Below are positions 20,753 through 28,243 of a stretch of DNA of 30,938 bases, in pieces. A model generated the notes under the pieces. It had not been told where the DNA came from, ran no database searches, and was given only the letters and a program-made list of their open reading frames with translations. Every line of letters begins with the position of its first letter. The stretch's first letter is position 1. The stretch is from the NCBI GenBank assembly GCA_016296065.1, contig JAEDKA010000047.1, positions 1-30,938 on the forward strand. The letters run 5' to 3'. The translations under genes and the position numbers were made by a program. The stretch is from Kiritimatiellia bacterium. GTDB lineage: Bacteria; Verrucomicrobiota; Kiritimatiellia; RFP12; UBA1067.

Positions 20753-22177
20753 CTAAAGATTCACGAGCTGGACCCAGTGGTAGTTCCTGTTCTTCCAGCG
20801 CGGCTTCCCATCCGGATAGAATTCAACTACGCCGTCGAAGTCTCCGTTTCTGCCCTTTGTCCAGAAGTAGCCCTTCTCCGCATTCCAGCGCAGCTTCTCG
20901 CCGTCATACGGATCGCGCGGCACCTCGTCGAGGAACTCCGGGACGAGCTCGTCAATCGAAGCCGGTAAAGTACCGTGTTTCGCGCGATACGACTGGCACG
21001 CAAGAACCGCAATGAAGGAACGCGACTTGAAACGCCTCTCGCAGAGTGTGGCATAACTGTCGTTTCTGCTCGGCATCTTTTTTTGTCCGAGGAAGTTGCG
21101 CGACAGCGGACTGGTGCCGACATCGCGGGCCATTGGCTCGGCGTGCCGGTCCTGGGCGTAGGAAATATCGTAAGTGCCCTCGTCGACCTTGCGGCAGAAC
21201 CGGTCCGTCTCGGCTCGATGCGCGTCAAGTATCCGGTTCGGCTGGAAGCAGTAGGATGCGTATCCCGGACATGCCATCAGCAAGGCGAAGAGGAAGTTGC
21301 GCTCCGTGTTGCCCCATGGATCATCCAGCATACGGGCCCGCGCAGACACATCGCTTCCCATGCGAAACAGATCGACTAATGTCTTGCCATACATGACACC
21401 GAGAAGGATATTCCTGTTCTTTGCGGCAGCCTCAACCTCCGCCCGGGTGTATCCGGCGAACGAACGACGCACCATCCGCTTCCAGCGTTCCGCGTCGTCC
21501 GCCATGTCTTTCCGCGCAAGATCGCGCAGATGCACGCGCCAGGCCTCGTCATCTTCCGGCGCGAACAGCGGTTTCGTGGCCGTATATAACGCGATGTTGC
21601 AAAGAGCCTCGCCGATCAACGCGGATATTCCGTAGGCAAGCGAGTCCGAATCCATCAAGAAGCGCCCGACATCGTGCAGTTCCATCAGGGAAGCTCGCCC
21701 AGTCGCGAGGTCGACGCTCGACGCCTCATACGTCGCCTTGACCTTGTAGACATTGCCGATGCGCATTAGCGTGCAGAACCGCCTTGTGGCATCAAACACC
21801 TCATCCTGTTCCACGACGATCCCGCGAGAGGATAGGATGCCCTTCGCCGCCGCGATCGTCGCAGCCTCCGCCGCGAGGTAATCACGCGCGGCGTCAGCAA
21901 GGTCGAGTCTGTTTGTCTCGCCGTCGAGGTAGGCCTTGCGAAGCCGGTAGACGGTCGCGAGCAGCGTCGTGTTGTTCGTCGGAAGATTGTCCGTGAAAGT
22001 CTTTATCGCGGTATATGCGTTCTCCTCCGGCGCAAGGTCGAGATTTGGCGGCAGGTATTCGCAGAGGCAGTCGCCCGACGAGTCGCGTCCGGCGACAGTG
22101 AAGTAGAGCGAGGCGGCGCCCCATGCGGCGACAACGGCGGCAAATGCGCCAATGATAATTTTCGTTGGACGTTTCAC
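20753..22177 (-). CDS. Membrane-anchored orphan protein, 'LVPxFL-VPxDPY' family (paralog 3 of 3)
   Basis: The 474-aa protein has an N-terminal anchor (IIIGAFAAVVAAWGAASLYFTVAG) and a long helical middle. The family C-terminal module is LACQSYRAKHGTLPASIDELVPEFLDEVPRDPYDGEKLRW, then FWTKGRNGDFDG. Start is a GTG at 22177, which forms a GTGA overlap with the stop of the membrane-protein gene upstream and has GAAGGG. A long in-frame extension to 22567 is a shadow of that gene. The pairing small membrane protein + LVPxFL protein repeats the 11847-9966 arrangement. Function unknown. Confidence 0.8.
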   Translation of the reverse strand: MKRPTKIIIGAFAAVVAAWGAASLYFTVAGRDSSGDCLCEYLPPNLDLAPEENAYTAIKTFTDNLPTNNTTLLATVYRLRKAYLDGETNRLDLADAARDYLAAEAATIAAAKGILSSRGIVVEQDEVFDATRRFCTLMRIGNVYKVKATYEASSVDLATGRASLMELHDVGRFLMDSDSLAYGISALIGEALCNIALYTATKPLFAPEDDEAWRVHLRDLARKDMADDAERWKRMVRRSFAGYTRAEVEAAAKNRNILLGVMYGKTLVDLFRMGSDVSARARMLDDPWGNTERNFLFALLMACPGYASYCFQPNRILDAHRAETDRFCRKVDEGTYDISYAQDRHAEPMARDVGTSPLSRNFLGQKKMPSRNDSYATLCERRFKSRSFIAVLACQSYRAKHGTLPASIDELVPEFLDEVPRDPYDGEKLRWNAEKGYFWTKGRNGDFDGVVEFYPDGKPRWKNRNYHWVQLVNL

Positions 22178-22617
22178 AGCCGCAACCCTTCCAGCAGATT
22201 GTTCAGATTGTTCAGCGGCGACAGCAGAAATACGAGCAACGTCGCAAGCAATGCGGACTCCGCCACGAATGCGAGATATCCTGCCCATACGAGCCAGAAC
22301 GCGCGGCTGCGCCACCAGCGGACGAATGCGAGCGCCAGAGCCGGAGGGCAGACAACGCCGGCAAAGAACAGGAACGCAATCCAGCAGAGAGTCGCCTGTC
22401 CGCCAAGCGAGAGGGCGAGGAACACCACGTTCGCGAACGGCATCATGACGAAGTCGAAGAAAAGAAGCCGCCCGACGCTGGCATAGAACCCCGTCAGCAA
22501 AATGACGGGAGGTATCACCGCGCAAAGCCACGGCACGACAATCGCCCCGACGCGCAGAATGTCCCACGCGCGGGAATTCGCCGGTCTCTCCAGCGATGTG
22601 TTATCTTCAATCGGCAT
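22174..22617 (-). CDS. Small polytopic membrane protein
   Basis: The 147-aa protein has four hydrophobic helices, including VGAIVVPWLCAVIPPVILLTGFYA, TLCWIAFLFFAGVVCPPALALAFV and WLVWAGYLAFVAESALLATLLVFLL. No family recognised. It is the first gene of a two-gene operon (GTGA overlap with 20753-22177). The analogous gene at 11422-11847 sits before another paralog of its partner, so the two proteins probably act together at the membrane. ATG at 22617; ~40-nt leader from the element at 22665. Confidence 0.75.
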   Translation of the reverse strand: MPIEDNTSLERPANSRAWDILRVGAIVVPWLCAVIPPVILLTGFYASVGRLLFFDFVMMPFANVVFLALSLGGQATLCWIAFLFFAGVVCPPALALAFVRWWRSRAFWLVWAGYLAFVAESALLATLLVFLLSPLNNLNNLLEGLRL

Positions 22618-22664
22618 ACGTCCCCTTTTCTGATTTCGTTGTCCCGATTTGACTTTCGCCGAAC

Positions 22665-22695
22665 ATTATACCAAATCCGCGGCAGATGCGCCGCG
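22665..22695 (-). promoter_or_regulatory. Palindrome/-10 element for the 22617-20753 operon
   Basis: Minus strand: CGCGGC-GCATCT-GCCGCG, GATTTGG, TATAAT (22670-22665). The ~210 bases between it and the serpin stop (22908) hold no convincing gene. They contain a 'ccacgaaatacacaaaatacacgaaa' type repeat at ~22802-22830, and the open frame through it (22917-22666) ends on the TAA inside TATAAT. Confidence 0.8.
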
Positions 22696-22907
22696 CCGCA
22701 CGGGCATTTTCTCAAGGTCTGCCAAGTCCTCGAGATAAACCGCACGGCTTTTCAAAAACTCCGACGGCTTCGGACTGCACAGACGCGCCGCGGGTGTTGT
22801 AACCACGAAATACACAAAATACACGAAAAACGTGCCTGTCGCGGGGTCCCGCCTGTTCCACAGGCAGCAATCCGTCATCTTGCCGTCGACCAGAAGACGT
22901 CCTCCGA

Positions 22908-24746
22908 TCAGGGGCATTGCACGTCACCGAGAAAAAGGATAGAGCCGCTGCAGCTATCCCAGACGACGAAAACGAAAGGACGGTCTGCGACAAACGGACG
23001 CGGTGGAGTGTCTTCTGCCACGGCGGCGCATTCCACCATGACTGCGGTCGCGGCGGAGGCGGTCGTTCCATCCTCGTCGAGCGCGATGCATGCCTTCTGA
23101 ATCGCAGCGCGGATGTACAGCGGAGCACGCATGTCTGCGATACCGCCGAAGTCCGCGTCCCTGGAAAACGCCATTCCCATGCCCATCGGGACAAGCATCT
23201 TCCTGAGGTCATGCGTAACGTTAAACTTGAATTTCGGCAGCGCAATCTTGACGCGGCCATTCCACGGATTTTCCGCAAGGCTGTCAAAAAGCGTCCCGCC
23301 AAACCTGTACATGATATCTTTGACTGTATTCGAAGGCGACGGCAGCAGGACAAGCATTTCAAGCGAACTGTCGGAGTATGGGAGCCGCAGCGCGGAGCAT
23401 TCAGGTGTTTCAAGGATTTCAGCCTCGCGGGTGTCGTGGACGAACGGCGTCTCGACATCCCCAGTTGGAGCATGAAAGACCTGTCCGTAGGTGGCGCTGC
23501 GCATGAACGGAACCTGCCATTTGGCCTTGAGGTACACAGTACCGATCGCAACAAGCGCCGTATCTGGGTCGTCAAGCGCGGGTGGACTCAGCAAGCCCGC
23601 GATGCGCCCATGCGTCCGCTCCGCGACGAATCCATTGATGGCCCTACGCCCAGCTTCTCCCATCTCGGTCGTGCCGACTCCTGCGTCAAAAGCATCGCGA
23701 CAGATAGAAAGAAAGTCGCTGCGGACGTCAAACCCAGGTCGAAGCCAGACCGAATCGGAAAGCTCCACCTCTACGTCGTCGCTGGCCGAGCGGACAATTG
23801 ATTCACGCATCTGGCGGAATGTGGCGGCGACGACATCGGGCGCGGGGATGTCTTCTCCGCCAATCTGCAGGGCGCGGGCCATGCCGTGCGCCGTGTACCC
23901 GCGTGCGCCTGTCTGCAACATCGCGAACAGCGAGGCAACGCCCCAAGGAGAAAGCACGATATTTTCGTCCTCACCAGCCAGAGATGCGGCCTCATAGTAC
24001 AAATTGGCGGCGAACTTCTCCTGCCGCCATTCTCCCGGAGATGCGTCGTCACGATGATCTGTCCAGTCGCTATCGTTCTCGATGTCGATGCCGCAGTGCT
24101 CCTTGAACCATTTCGCAAGCGCAAGGCGCGAGGATGACGACAGGCGCAAATTTATTCCTGGGAATCCCTTCACGCCAAGAGCGTGACCATGGTGGATTGC
24201 CGAAAGTACGAGCCGCTTGTTGCCCTTCCACCAGTCGACGCCAGGATAGCCGCAGCAGCCACACGGCATGCTCGAGCCCGAGAAGCGGAACATCTTTCCG
24301 AATTCCGCAAGCTCCGTCTTGTTGGTAATGACATACAAAACGTCGTCCCTGTCTGTGTCGCAATGGCATCCGCCGCCGCCCTTTCGTATAACGACGCGAT
24401 CGGCATCGGCGATTTCCGCCTGGAAGGCAGAAGTCCGCATCTGACCGCCGACGAGCGAGCCATGCCACAGCGCGGCAAGTCCAATAACCACTTGAAAGAC
24501 CGCAAGCGGCGCAAGGAGAGAGACAAGCCAGACGCGCCACTTGCCAAGCGATTTCTCCACACGGCGCGGACGCAGCAGGCCGAACGCGAGCGCTACGGCA
24601 GTAAGCGACAGCGCCATGCCGGCATACATGTCTGCCGACCAGAAAGGAACGGCAATAATGCCGAGCACAAACGTGGCGGGGAACGCCCATTCGAGATTCC
24701 GCACCACCGAATACAACCGCCTCGGACTCTTCCTTACTTCTGCCAT
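22908..24746 (-). CDS. Membrane-tethered serpin
   Basis: The 612-aa protein has three N-terminal membrane helices (residues ~19-36, 38-58, 70-95). A Cys/His-rich middle domain follows (GGGGCHCDTD, MPCGCCGYPG). From ~235 there is a complete serpin: FAANLYYEAASLAGEDENIVLSPWGVASLFAMLQTGARG, a central VYLKAKWQVPF, and the reactive-centre loop at 557-580. The hinge EDGTTASAATAV fits an inhibitory serpin; counting from the hinge puts P1 at an Ala after Glu-Cys, so an elastase-like target is possible. The C-terminal PFVFVVWDSCSGSILFLGDV is family-typical. Three helices would place the serpin outside the inner membrane. ATG at 24746 sits one base from the predicted transcription start. Confidence 0.9.
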   Translation of the reverse strand: MAEVRKSPRRLYSVVRNLEWAFPATFVLGIIAVPFWSADMYAGMALSLTAVALAFGLLRPRRVEKSLGKWRVWLVSLLAPLAVFQVVIGLAALWHGSLVGGQMRTSAFQAEIADADRVVIRKGGGGCHCDTDRDDVLYVITNKTELAEFGKMFRFSGSSMPCGCCGYPGVDWWKGNKRLVLSAIHHGHALGVKGFPGINLRLSSSSRLALAKWFKEHCGIDIENDSDWTDHRDDASPGEWRQEKFAANLYYEAASLAGEDENIVLSPWGVASLFAMLQTGARGYTAHGMARALQIGGEDIPAPDVVAATFRQMRESIVRSASDDVEVELSDSVWLRPGFDVRSDFLSICRDAFDAGVGTTEMGEAGRRAINGFVAERTHGRIAGLLSPPALDDPDTALVAIGTVYLKAKWQVPFMRSATYGQVFHAPTGDVETPFVHDTREAEILETPECSALRLPYSDSSLEMLVLLPSPSNTVKDIMYRFGGTLFDSLAENPWNGRVKIALPKFKFNVTHDLRKMLVPMGMGMAFSRDADFGGIADMRAPLYIRAAIQKACIALDEDGTTASAATAVMVECAAVAEDTPPRPFVADRPFVFVVWDSCSGSILFLGDVQCP

Positions 24747-24753
24747 GCCTGAC

Positions 24754-24784
24754 ATTATACCAAATCCGCGGCGGATGCGCCGCG
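24754..24784 (-). promoter_or_regulatory. Palindrome/-10 element for the serpin
   Basis: Minus strand: CGCGGCG-CATC-CGCCGCG, GATTTGG, TATAAT (24759-24754). The predicted start (~24747) abuts the serpin ATG. The esterase gene stops at 24812. Confidence 0.82.
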
Positions 24785-24811
24785 CGAGGCGACATCGCGG
24801 TGCGGACGAAA

Positions 24812-25939
24812 CTACTCAGTCTGCTCGGCAAGGGCTTTTTTCGCCTTCTCGCCGAGGACGGGCCCGAACTTCGAGACGATGCCCTGAAGCTTCAGTTTCC
24901 TTAGCTTCGGCTTGAGCGCGGCGTTCGACGTGATCTTCTCGGTTTCGGAGTCCGCGAGCGCGACCAATTCGCCCCACTTGTCGTCCACTGCGGCGCATGT
25001 GCCGCGGAACGGCCCGAGCTTCTTCGCCGCGTCGGCATATCGCTTCGCCTTGACGGCCTTCGCGGCCTGCTCGCAGGCGGCGAAGGCATCGGCATGCAGC
25101 GAACGGTCCAGAAACGCAAACGCCTTTTCGATGTCGGCGGCAGGGGGCGTTGCATGTCCAAGGTCTTCTGTCTCGTTGTAGAAGCAGTTGCGGAAACCAT
25201 CCTTGCCGTAGCCGTAGTAGGCCTTGATGGTCCCGTCGCGGTTAAAGTCCTTTGAACCCGTGAGGAACACGTAATAGTGCTTCTTGGCGATGTCAAAGAG
25301 CTTTTTGTCCCGCTTCTTGAGAAAGCCGGGGTAGTGGCTTCCGGCCTTCTCGGACGGAAGATTGTCCCAGAAGTTGCATCCGATGACATAGAATCCGCCG
25401 CCGGTAAACACATCCGGATATGTTATCGAGACTATCGACGCGCAGCGTCCGCCACCCGAGTTCCCCGCGATGAAAATCTGCTTGGGGTCGATGTTGTACA
25501 GCTTCTTCAGGTTGAAGACGGCGTCGATGGCGGCGCGAAAGCGTATCGGCGGCCAGATTTCGTTTCCCGTGCCGTTTGCGCCCGCATAGATGAATCCGCG
25601 CTTCGCAAGCGACTCTCGCAGCTGACCCTGCATCTCGCCTCCATCCGTGGCGCTTATCCACACGAAGAGCGGAGCAGGTTTGTCCTTGTCGTAGGACTCA
25701 GGCACCTCGACGGAGTACGTGCGCTCAGAGACGTCGTAGGGCTTGCCCTTGCCAGCGTCGTCTTTGTCGTCGAAGGAGGAGGGAACCCTGCGCTTCATTT
25801 CGGCAAAGTCACCGACTGGGTCGCTCTCCTTGAATGTGAGAGTAAGGCGACCCTTCTCATGCGGCTCGTTGGCTGCCGCAATCCCGGCAACAAGGCCGAC
25901 AAAGACGAGTATGGCGTTTTTCATGGCGTATATTTTCAT
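24812..25939 (-). CDS. Secreted alpha/beta-hydrolase esterase (PHB-depolymerase/feruloyl-esterase type)
   Basis: The 375-aa protein has a signal peptide (MKNAILVFVGLVAGIAAA, preceded by five extra residues if translation begins at 25939). The hydrolase core shows PLFVWISATDG, an oxyanion-type segment, IFIAGNSGGGRCAS (nucleophile Ser161), a DFNRDG stretch and EDLGHATPP with a likely catalytic His. The layout matches the LpqC/PHB depolymerase-like esterase family acting on polymer or plant cell-wall esters; the substrate is uncertain. The helical tail (residues ~290-375) is an unidentified extension. The 25939 ATG is at the predicted transcription start (-10 at 25952-25947); 25924 is the alternative. 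Confidence 0.82.
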   Translation of the reverse strand: MKIYAMKNAILVFVGLVAGIAAANEPHEKGRLTLTFKESDPVGDFAEMKRRVPSSFDDKDDAGKGKPYDVSERTYSVEVPESYDKDKPAPLFVWISATDGGEMQGQLRESLAKRGFIYAGANGTGNEIWPPIRFRAAIDAVFNLKKLYNIDPKQIFIAGNSGGGRCASIVSITYPDVFTGGGFYVIGCNFWDNLPSEKAGSHYPGFLKKRDKKLFDIAKKHYYVFLTGSKDFNRDGTIKAYYGYGKDGFRNCFYNETEDLGHATPPAADIEKAFAFLDRSLHADAFAACEQAAKAVKAKRYADAAKKLGPFRGTCAAVDDKWGELVALADSETEKITSNAALKPKLRKLKLQGIVSKFGPVLGEKAKKALAEQTE

Positions 25940-25946
25940 GCGCAAC

Positions 25947-25952
25947 ATTATA
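25947..25952 (-). promoter_or_regulatory. -10 element for the esterase, palindrome absent
   Basis: Minus strand: GGATATGG then TATAAT. The palindrome seen elsewhere is missing; instead a short open frame (26049-25948) runs up to it and ends on the TAA within TATAAT. Confidence 0.65.
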
Positions 25953-26049
25953 CCATATCCGTCTTCAGCTGCTGACGAGCAAGTTCGTGCTCGAGCCTGC
26001 GGCAGCGATCGTCCGGCGTTTCATCATACATGGAGTCGAACTTTCTCAT
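25948..26049 (-). CDS. 33-codon micro-ORF ending in the next promoter
   Basis: The frame starts at ATG 26049, 16 nt after the dismutase stop. It encodes a charged peptide (MRKFDSMYDETPDDRC, then RRLEHELARQQLKTDMV) and ends on the TAA formed by the -10 hexamer of the esterase promoter. Composition is protein-like and helical, but there is no good ribosome site. It may be a real small protein coupled to the dismutase or the tail of a lost gene. No family recognised. Confidence 0.4.
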   Translation of the reverse strand: MRKFDSMYDETPDDRCRRLEHELARQQLKTDMV

Positions 26050-26065
26050 ATGAGGGAGAACGCTG

Positions 26066-26770
26066 TCAGACATTTCCGAAGCGGCGGGAGGCGGCAGACC
26101 AGTCGAGATGCTTTTCGACAACGGCCTTGGCGTATGCCGCGCGCTGGTTCTGCCAGTCGAGGTAGTACGCGTGCTCCCAGACGTCGACGACGAGAAGCGG
26201 CTTGACGCCGGCGAGCCCGAAAGGCGTATCGGCGTTCGCCGTCGATTCGACGGAGAGCTTTCCGTCCTTCGCGACGAGCCATGCCCAGCCGCTGCCGAAG
26301 CGCTTCACGGCGGCGTCCGCAAGCGCGGCCCTGCACGCGTCGAGAGATCCGAAAGCCGCGTCGACCGCGGCCTTGAGCGCAGACGACGGTTCACCGCCCT
26401 TCCCCTCCGGCGCGAGCGAGTTCCAGTAGAAGTCGTGGTTCCACGCCTGCGCCGCGTTGTTGAAGACGGCGGTGTCTCCCGCCGCGCGAGAGGCGACGAC
26501 GATCTCGCCGAGCGAGAGCCCCTCGTACTTCGTTCCGGCGACCAGCCCTTTAAGCGTGTTGACGTAGCCGGCGTGGTGCTTGCCGTAGTGGAACGAAACC
26601 GTCCTGGACGAAATCGTCGGCTCCAGGGCGTTGTCAGCATAGGGCAGGGGCGAAAGCGTAATCTCGTTCATCGTTCGTGTTCCTTTCGGTAGTGCGTTGC
26701 CGAACGCGGACAGGGCCGCGCACGCCGCCCCTCCGCAAAACAGCCGCCTTGTTGTCGTTGCTGTGATCAT
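26066..26770 (-). CDS. sodB: Fe/Mn superoxide dismutase with Tat-like export signal
   Basis: The 234-aa protein converts superoxide to oxygen and peroxide. Metal ligands are visible: His61 in FHYGKHH, His in NNAAQAWNHDFYW, and Asp/His in DVWEHAYYLDWQN. AQAWNH favours the iron type. Ahead of the enzyme is a ~26-residue leader with TRRLFCGGAACAALSAFGNA, resembling a twin-arginine signal, so the folded metalloenzyme is probably exported. With the ATG at 26770, exactly at the predicted transcription start, the leader is included. An internal ATG at 26671 with AAAGGAA would give the cytoplasmic form, so dual forms are possible. Its last 13 codons are copied at ~15143-15180. Confidence 0.92.
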   Translation of the reverse strand: MITATTTRRLFCGGAACAALSAFGNALPKGTRTMNEITLSPLPYADNALEPTISSRTVSFHYGKHHAGYVNTLKGLVAGTKYEGLSLGEIVVASRAAGDTAVFNNAAQAWNHDFYWNSLAPEGKGGEPSSALKAAVDAAFGSLDACRAALADAAVKRFGSGWAWLVAKDGKLSVESTANADTPFGLAGVKPLLVVDVWEHAYYLDWQNQRAAYAKAVVEKHLDWSAASRRFGNV

Positions 26771-26776
26771 GCGCAC

Positions 26777-26821
26777 ATTATACCAAATCCGCGGCGGATG
26801 CGCCGCGCGATATGGTATAAT
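26777..26821. promoter_or_regulatory. Near-palindromic bidirectional promoter
   Basis: Mirror-image arms with TATAAT facing out on both sides (26782-26777 minus, 26816-26821 plus) around a GCGGCG-GATG-CGCCGC core. The plus arm is slightly changed (GATATGG). It serves the dismutase (minus) and the zinc-ribbon gene at 26848 (plus). Confidence 0.85.
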
Positions 26822-26847
26822 AACATCAACCAAAGGAGAGATGTTAA

Positions 26848-27117
26848 ATGACCTTCGTATGTCCATACTGCCAGGCACAGACCAAGACAAACATTGCGTC
26901 TGCATCGTTTCGCGGCTACGGATTCGGAAAGGCAAAATGCTCGACTTGCGGACGGCATTTCCTCTTTATGCCTATGTCGATGAGGATGGAGGACGAATCG
27001 GCATGGAAGCACTTCCGCTCCGAGGCTTACACCGACCATGTAGAGTTGGTTCTGATTGTTTTAGTCATCGTAGGCATCATCATCGCCGCCATATTTGGAT
27101 TTGCCGTCATCCCATAA
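26848..27117 (+). CDS. Small zinc-ribbon protein with C-terminal membrane helix
   Basis: The 89-aa protein has an N-terminal zinc ribbon with two Cys pairs, CPYC (residues 5-8) and CSTC (31-34), spaced as in FmdB/MJ0042-type ribbons. A short charged linker leads to one C-terminal helix (VELVLIVLVIVGIIIAAIFGFAV). It would be anchored with the ribbon in the cytoplasm. ATG at 26848 has AAAGGAG seven bases upstream. It is the second confident plus-strand gene. A 196-bp antisense copy of part of the zinc-ribbon rhomboid-like gene starts 8 nt after its stop. Confidence 0.8.
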   Translation: MTFVCPYCQAQTKTNIASASFRGYGFGKAKCSTCGRHFLFMPMSMRMEDESAWKHFRSEAYTDHVELVLIVLVIVGIIIAAIFGFAVIP

Positions 27118-27124
27118 GTACATC

Positions 27125-27320
27125 AAGGAAGAATACGCCATGTAGCCAAGTGCAATCGGGACAATGCCGACAAGCCGCCCCGACGAAAGTCCCAGCCCCG
27201 CGAAAACCACCTGCGCGGCGACTGAAGCCGCAATAAACGAGAGGAAGAGTACGATGAACCTGCGGTGCCCGGCCTTGCGCTCAATCGTGGCAAGCGGCAT
27301 AAAAAGCAGGAAGGCGAAAA
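27125..27320 (-). pseudogene. Duplicated internal fragment of the 5452-6615 gene
   Basis: This 196-bp segment matches 5645-5840 without gaps and with roughly 8-10 mismatches (~95% identity). It encodes only the fragment FAFLLFMPLATIERKAGHRR...GYMAYSS, i.e. two to three membrane helices of the rhomboid-like protein. There is no start or promoter. The open frame through it (27369-27061) overlaps the end of the plus-strand zinc-ribbon gene. Several differences are synonymous or conservative, so it may derive from a paralog elsewhere. Confidence 0.85.
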
Positions 27321-27383
27321 ACGGCTTATCGCGGAGTACCCAATCAATCCCACATCCGCTGCGCTGCAAAACAGCCTCGGTCG

Positions 27384-28121
27384 TTAATCTGAGACGTTAG
27401 AATCGTCTGTGACGAGGATGAATCCGACATCAACGATTTCCCAGCGGCAGCCGGCGGCGTTGCATATGAGCGTCAACGCATCGTAGAACGAAATGTCCGC
27501 AGCGGACACCTGCGGCATACGTCTGAAATGCGCCGACATGGATTCCTCCTTCACGCAAGCTTTGCCTACATCATTTTCTGAATCATTCTCTTCTCCCGAA
27601 TTCGTGTCCGCCACCGGACCTCTGTAGACAAAACCGATTCCACACCCTGGTGTTTCTTTAGACGCCTTTCTAAGGAATTCAATGGCGTCGATTATCGTCT
27701 CGTCTGGGCCTATTGACAGTCTTGGTATCGTGATGCTCTTCATGCGCGCAATCACCTGCGCGTCAATCTCGCGTCTGCGAACAATCTCCACTTCGTCCAG
27801 CGCGCTCTCCAGCTTGCGTAGATCTGCGATCAGTTTGACAAGTTGCGCGCGCGCCGCGCGTGCGTCCTCCTCAACGCGCATGAACTCGTTGCTGACGCCG
27901 AGCCTGTCACATATGGCGCGCGTTGCGGCATTGTCCGTCATGCGCGCAAAACGGTCGGACAACCTGTCAGACCTGTCTCTGATTTGCTCCACCATCTTCT
28001 GCATCAGCTGAGTTTCTTGCTTGCGTGGCAGACTGAACGCCAACATAGGAATGTTGCAGTGCATCCACGCGAATGCCGCTCCACATGCAATCATCACGGT
28101 CATGGCAATGACAGACTTCAT
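27384..28121 (-). CDS. Secreted STN/secretin N-domain-like protein
   Basis: The 245-aa protein has a signal peptide or anchor (MKSVIAMTVMIACGAAFAW). A coiled-coil stretch (residues ~40-115: LMQKMVEQIRDRSDRLSDRFARM, then LVKLIADLRKLESALDEVEIVRRR) follows. The C-terminal domain is of STN/secretin short-domain type: IPRLSIGPDETIIDAIEFLRKAS, then ISFYDALTLICNAAGCRWEIVDVGFILVTDD. The paired 'DAIEFLRKAS' and 'DALTLICNAAG' helices are characteristic of PVC proteins with this fold. It may scaffold in the periplasm. ATG at 28121 has AAAGGGG. Confidence 0.75.
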   Translation of the reverse strand: MKSVIAMTVMIACGAAFAWMHCNIPMLAFSLPRKQETQLMQKMVEQIRDRSDRLSDRFARMTDNAATRAICDRLGVSNEFMRVEEDARAARAQLVKLIADLRKLESALDEVEIVRRREIDAQVIARMKSITIPRLSIGPDETIIDAIEFLRKASKETPGCGIGFVYRGPVADTNSGEENDSENDVGKACVKEESMSAHFRRMPQVSAADISFYDALTLICNAAGCRWEIVDVGFILVTDDSNVSD

Positions 28122-28148
28122 GTTCACTACCCCTTTCTTCGTTTCAGC

Positions 28149-28179
28149 ATTATACCAAATCCGCGGCAGATGCGCCGCG
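28149..28179 (-). promoter_or_regulatory. Palindrome/-10 element for 27384-28121
   Basis: Minus strand: CGCGGC-GCATCT-GCCGCG, GATTTGG, TATAAT (28154-28149). A second, collapsed element lies 30 bp upstream (28207-28229). Confidence 0.8.
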
Positions 28180-28206
28180 CGGCACGCGGCATTTCACCGA
28201 TGATAT

Positions 28207-28229
28207 TTGATATAATACCAAATCCGCGG
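28207..28229. promoter_or_regulatory. Collapsed, overlapping two-way -10 element
   Basis: Plus strand shows TTTGATATAAT; minus strand shows CCGCGGATTTGGTATTAT over the same bases. The two extended -10 sequences overlap instead of being separated by the GC core. The stop of higA (28244) is 14 nt away. Confidence 0.5.
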
Positions 28230-28243
28230 TTCGGGACCGTGAG

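Noticed and set aside
22178..22567. N-terminal extension of the 20753 protein to 22567
   Set aside because: This part is the out-of-frame shadow of the 22174-22617 membrane protein; the GTGA overlap at 22177 is the better start.
22666..22917. 83-codon minus frame overlapping the serpin stop
   Set aside because: It runs through a 'cacgaaatacac' type repeat and the promoter palindrome and stops in the -10 box; no homology or ribosome site, so treated as noncoding.
6642..28179. Palindromes as classical intrinsic terminators
   Set aside because: The stems are followed by GGATTTGG, not a U-tract, so the standard terminator model does not fit on its own; a terminator or insulator role is kept only as a hypothesis.
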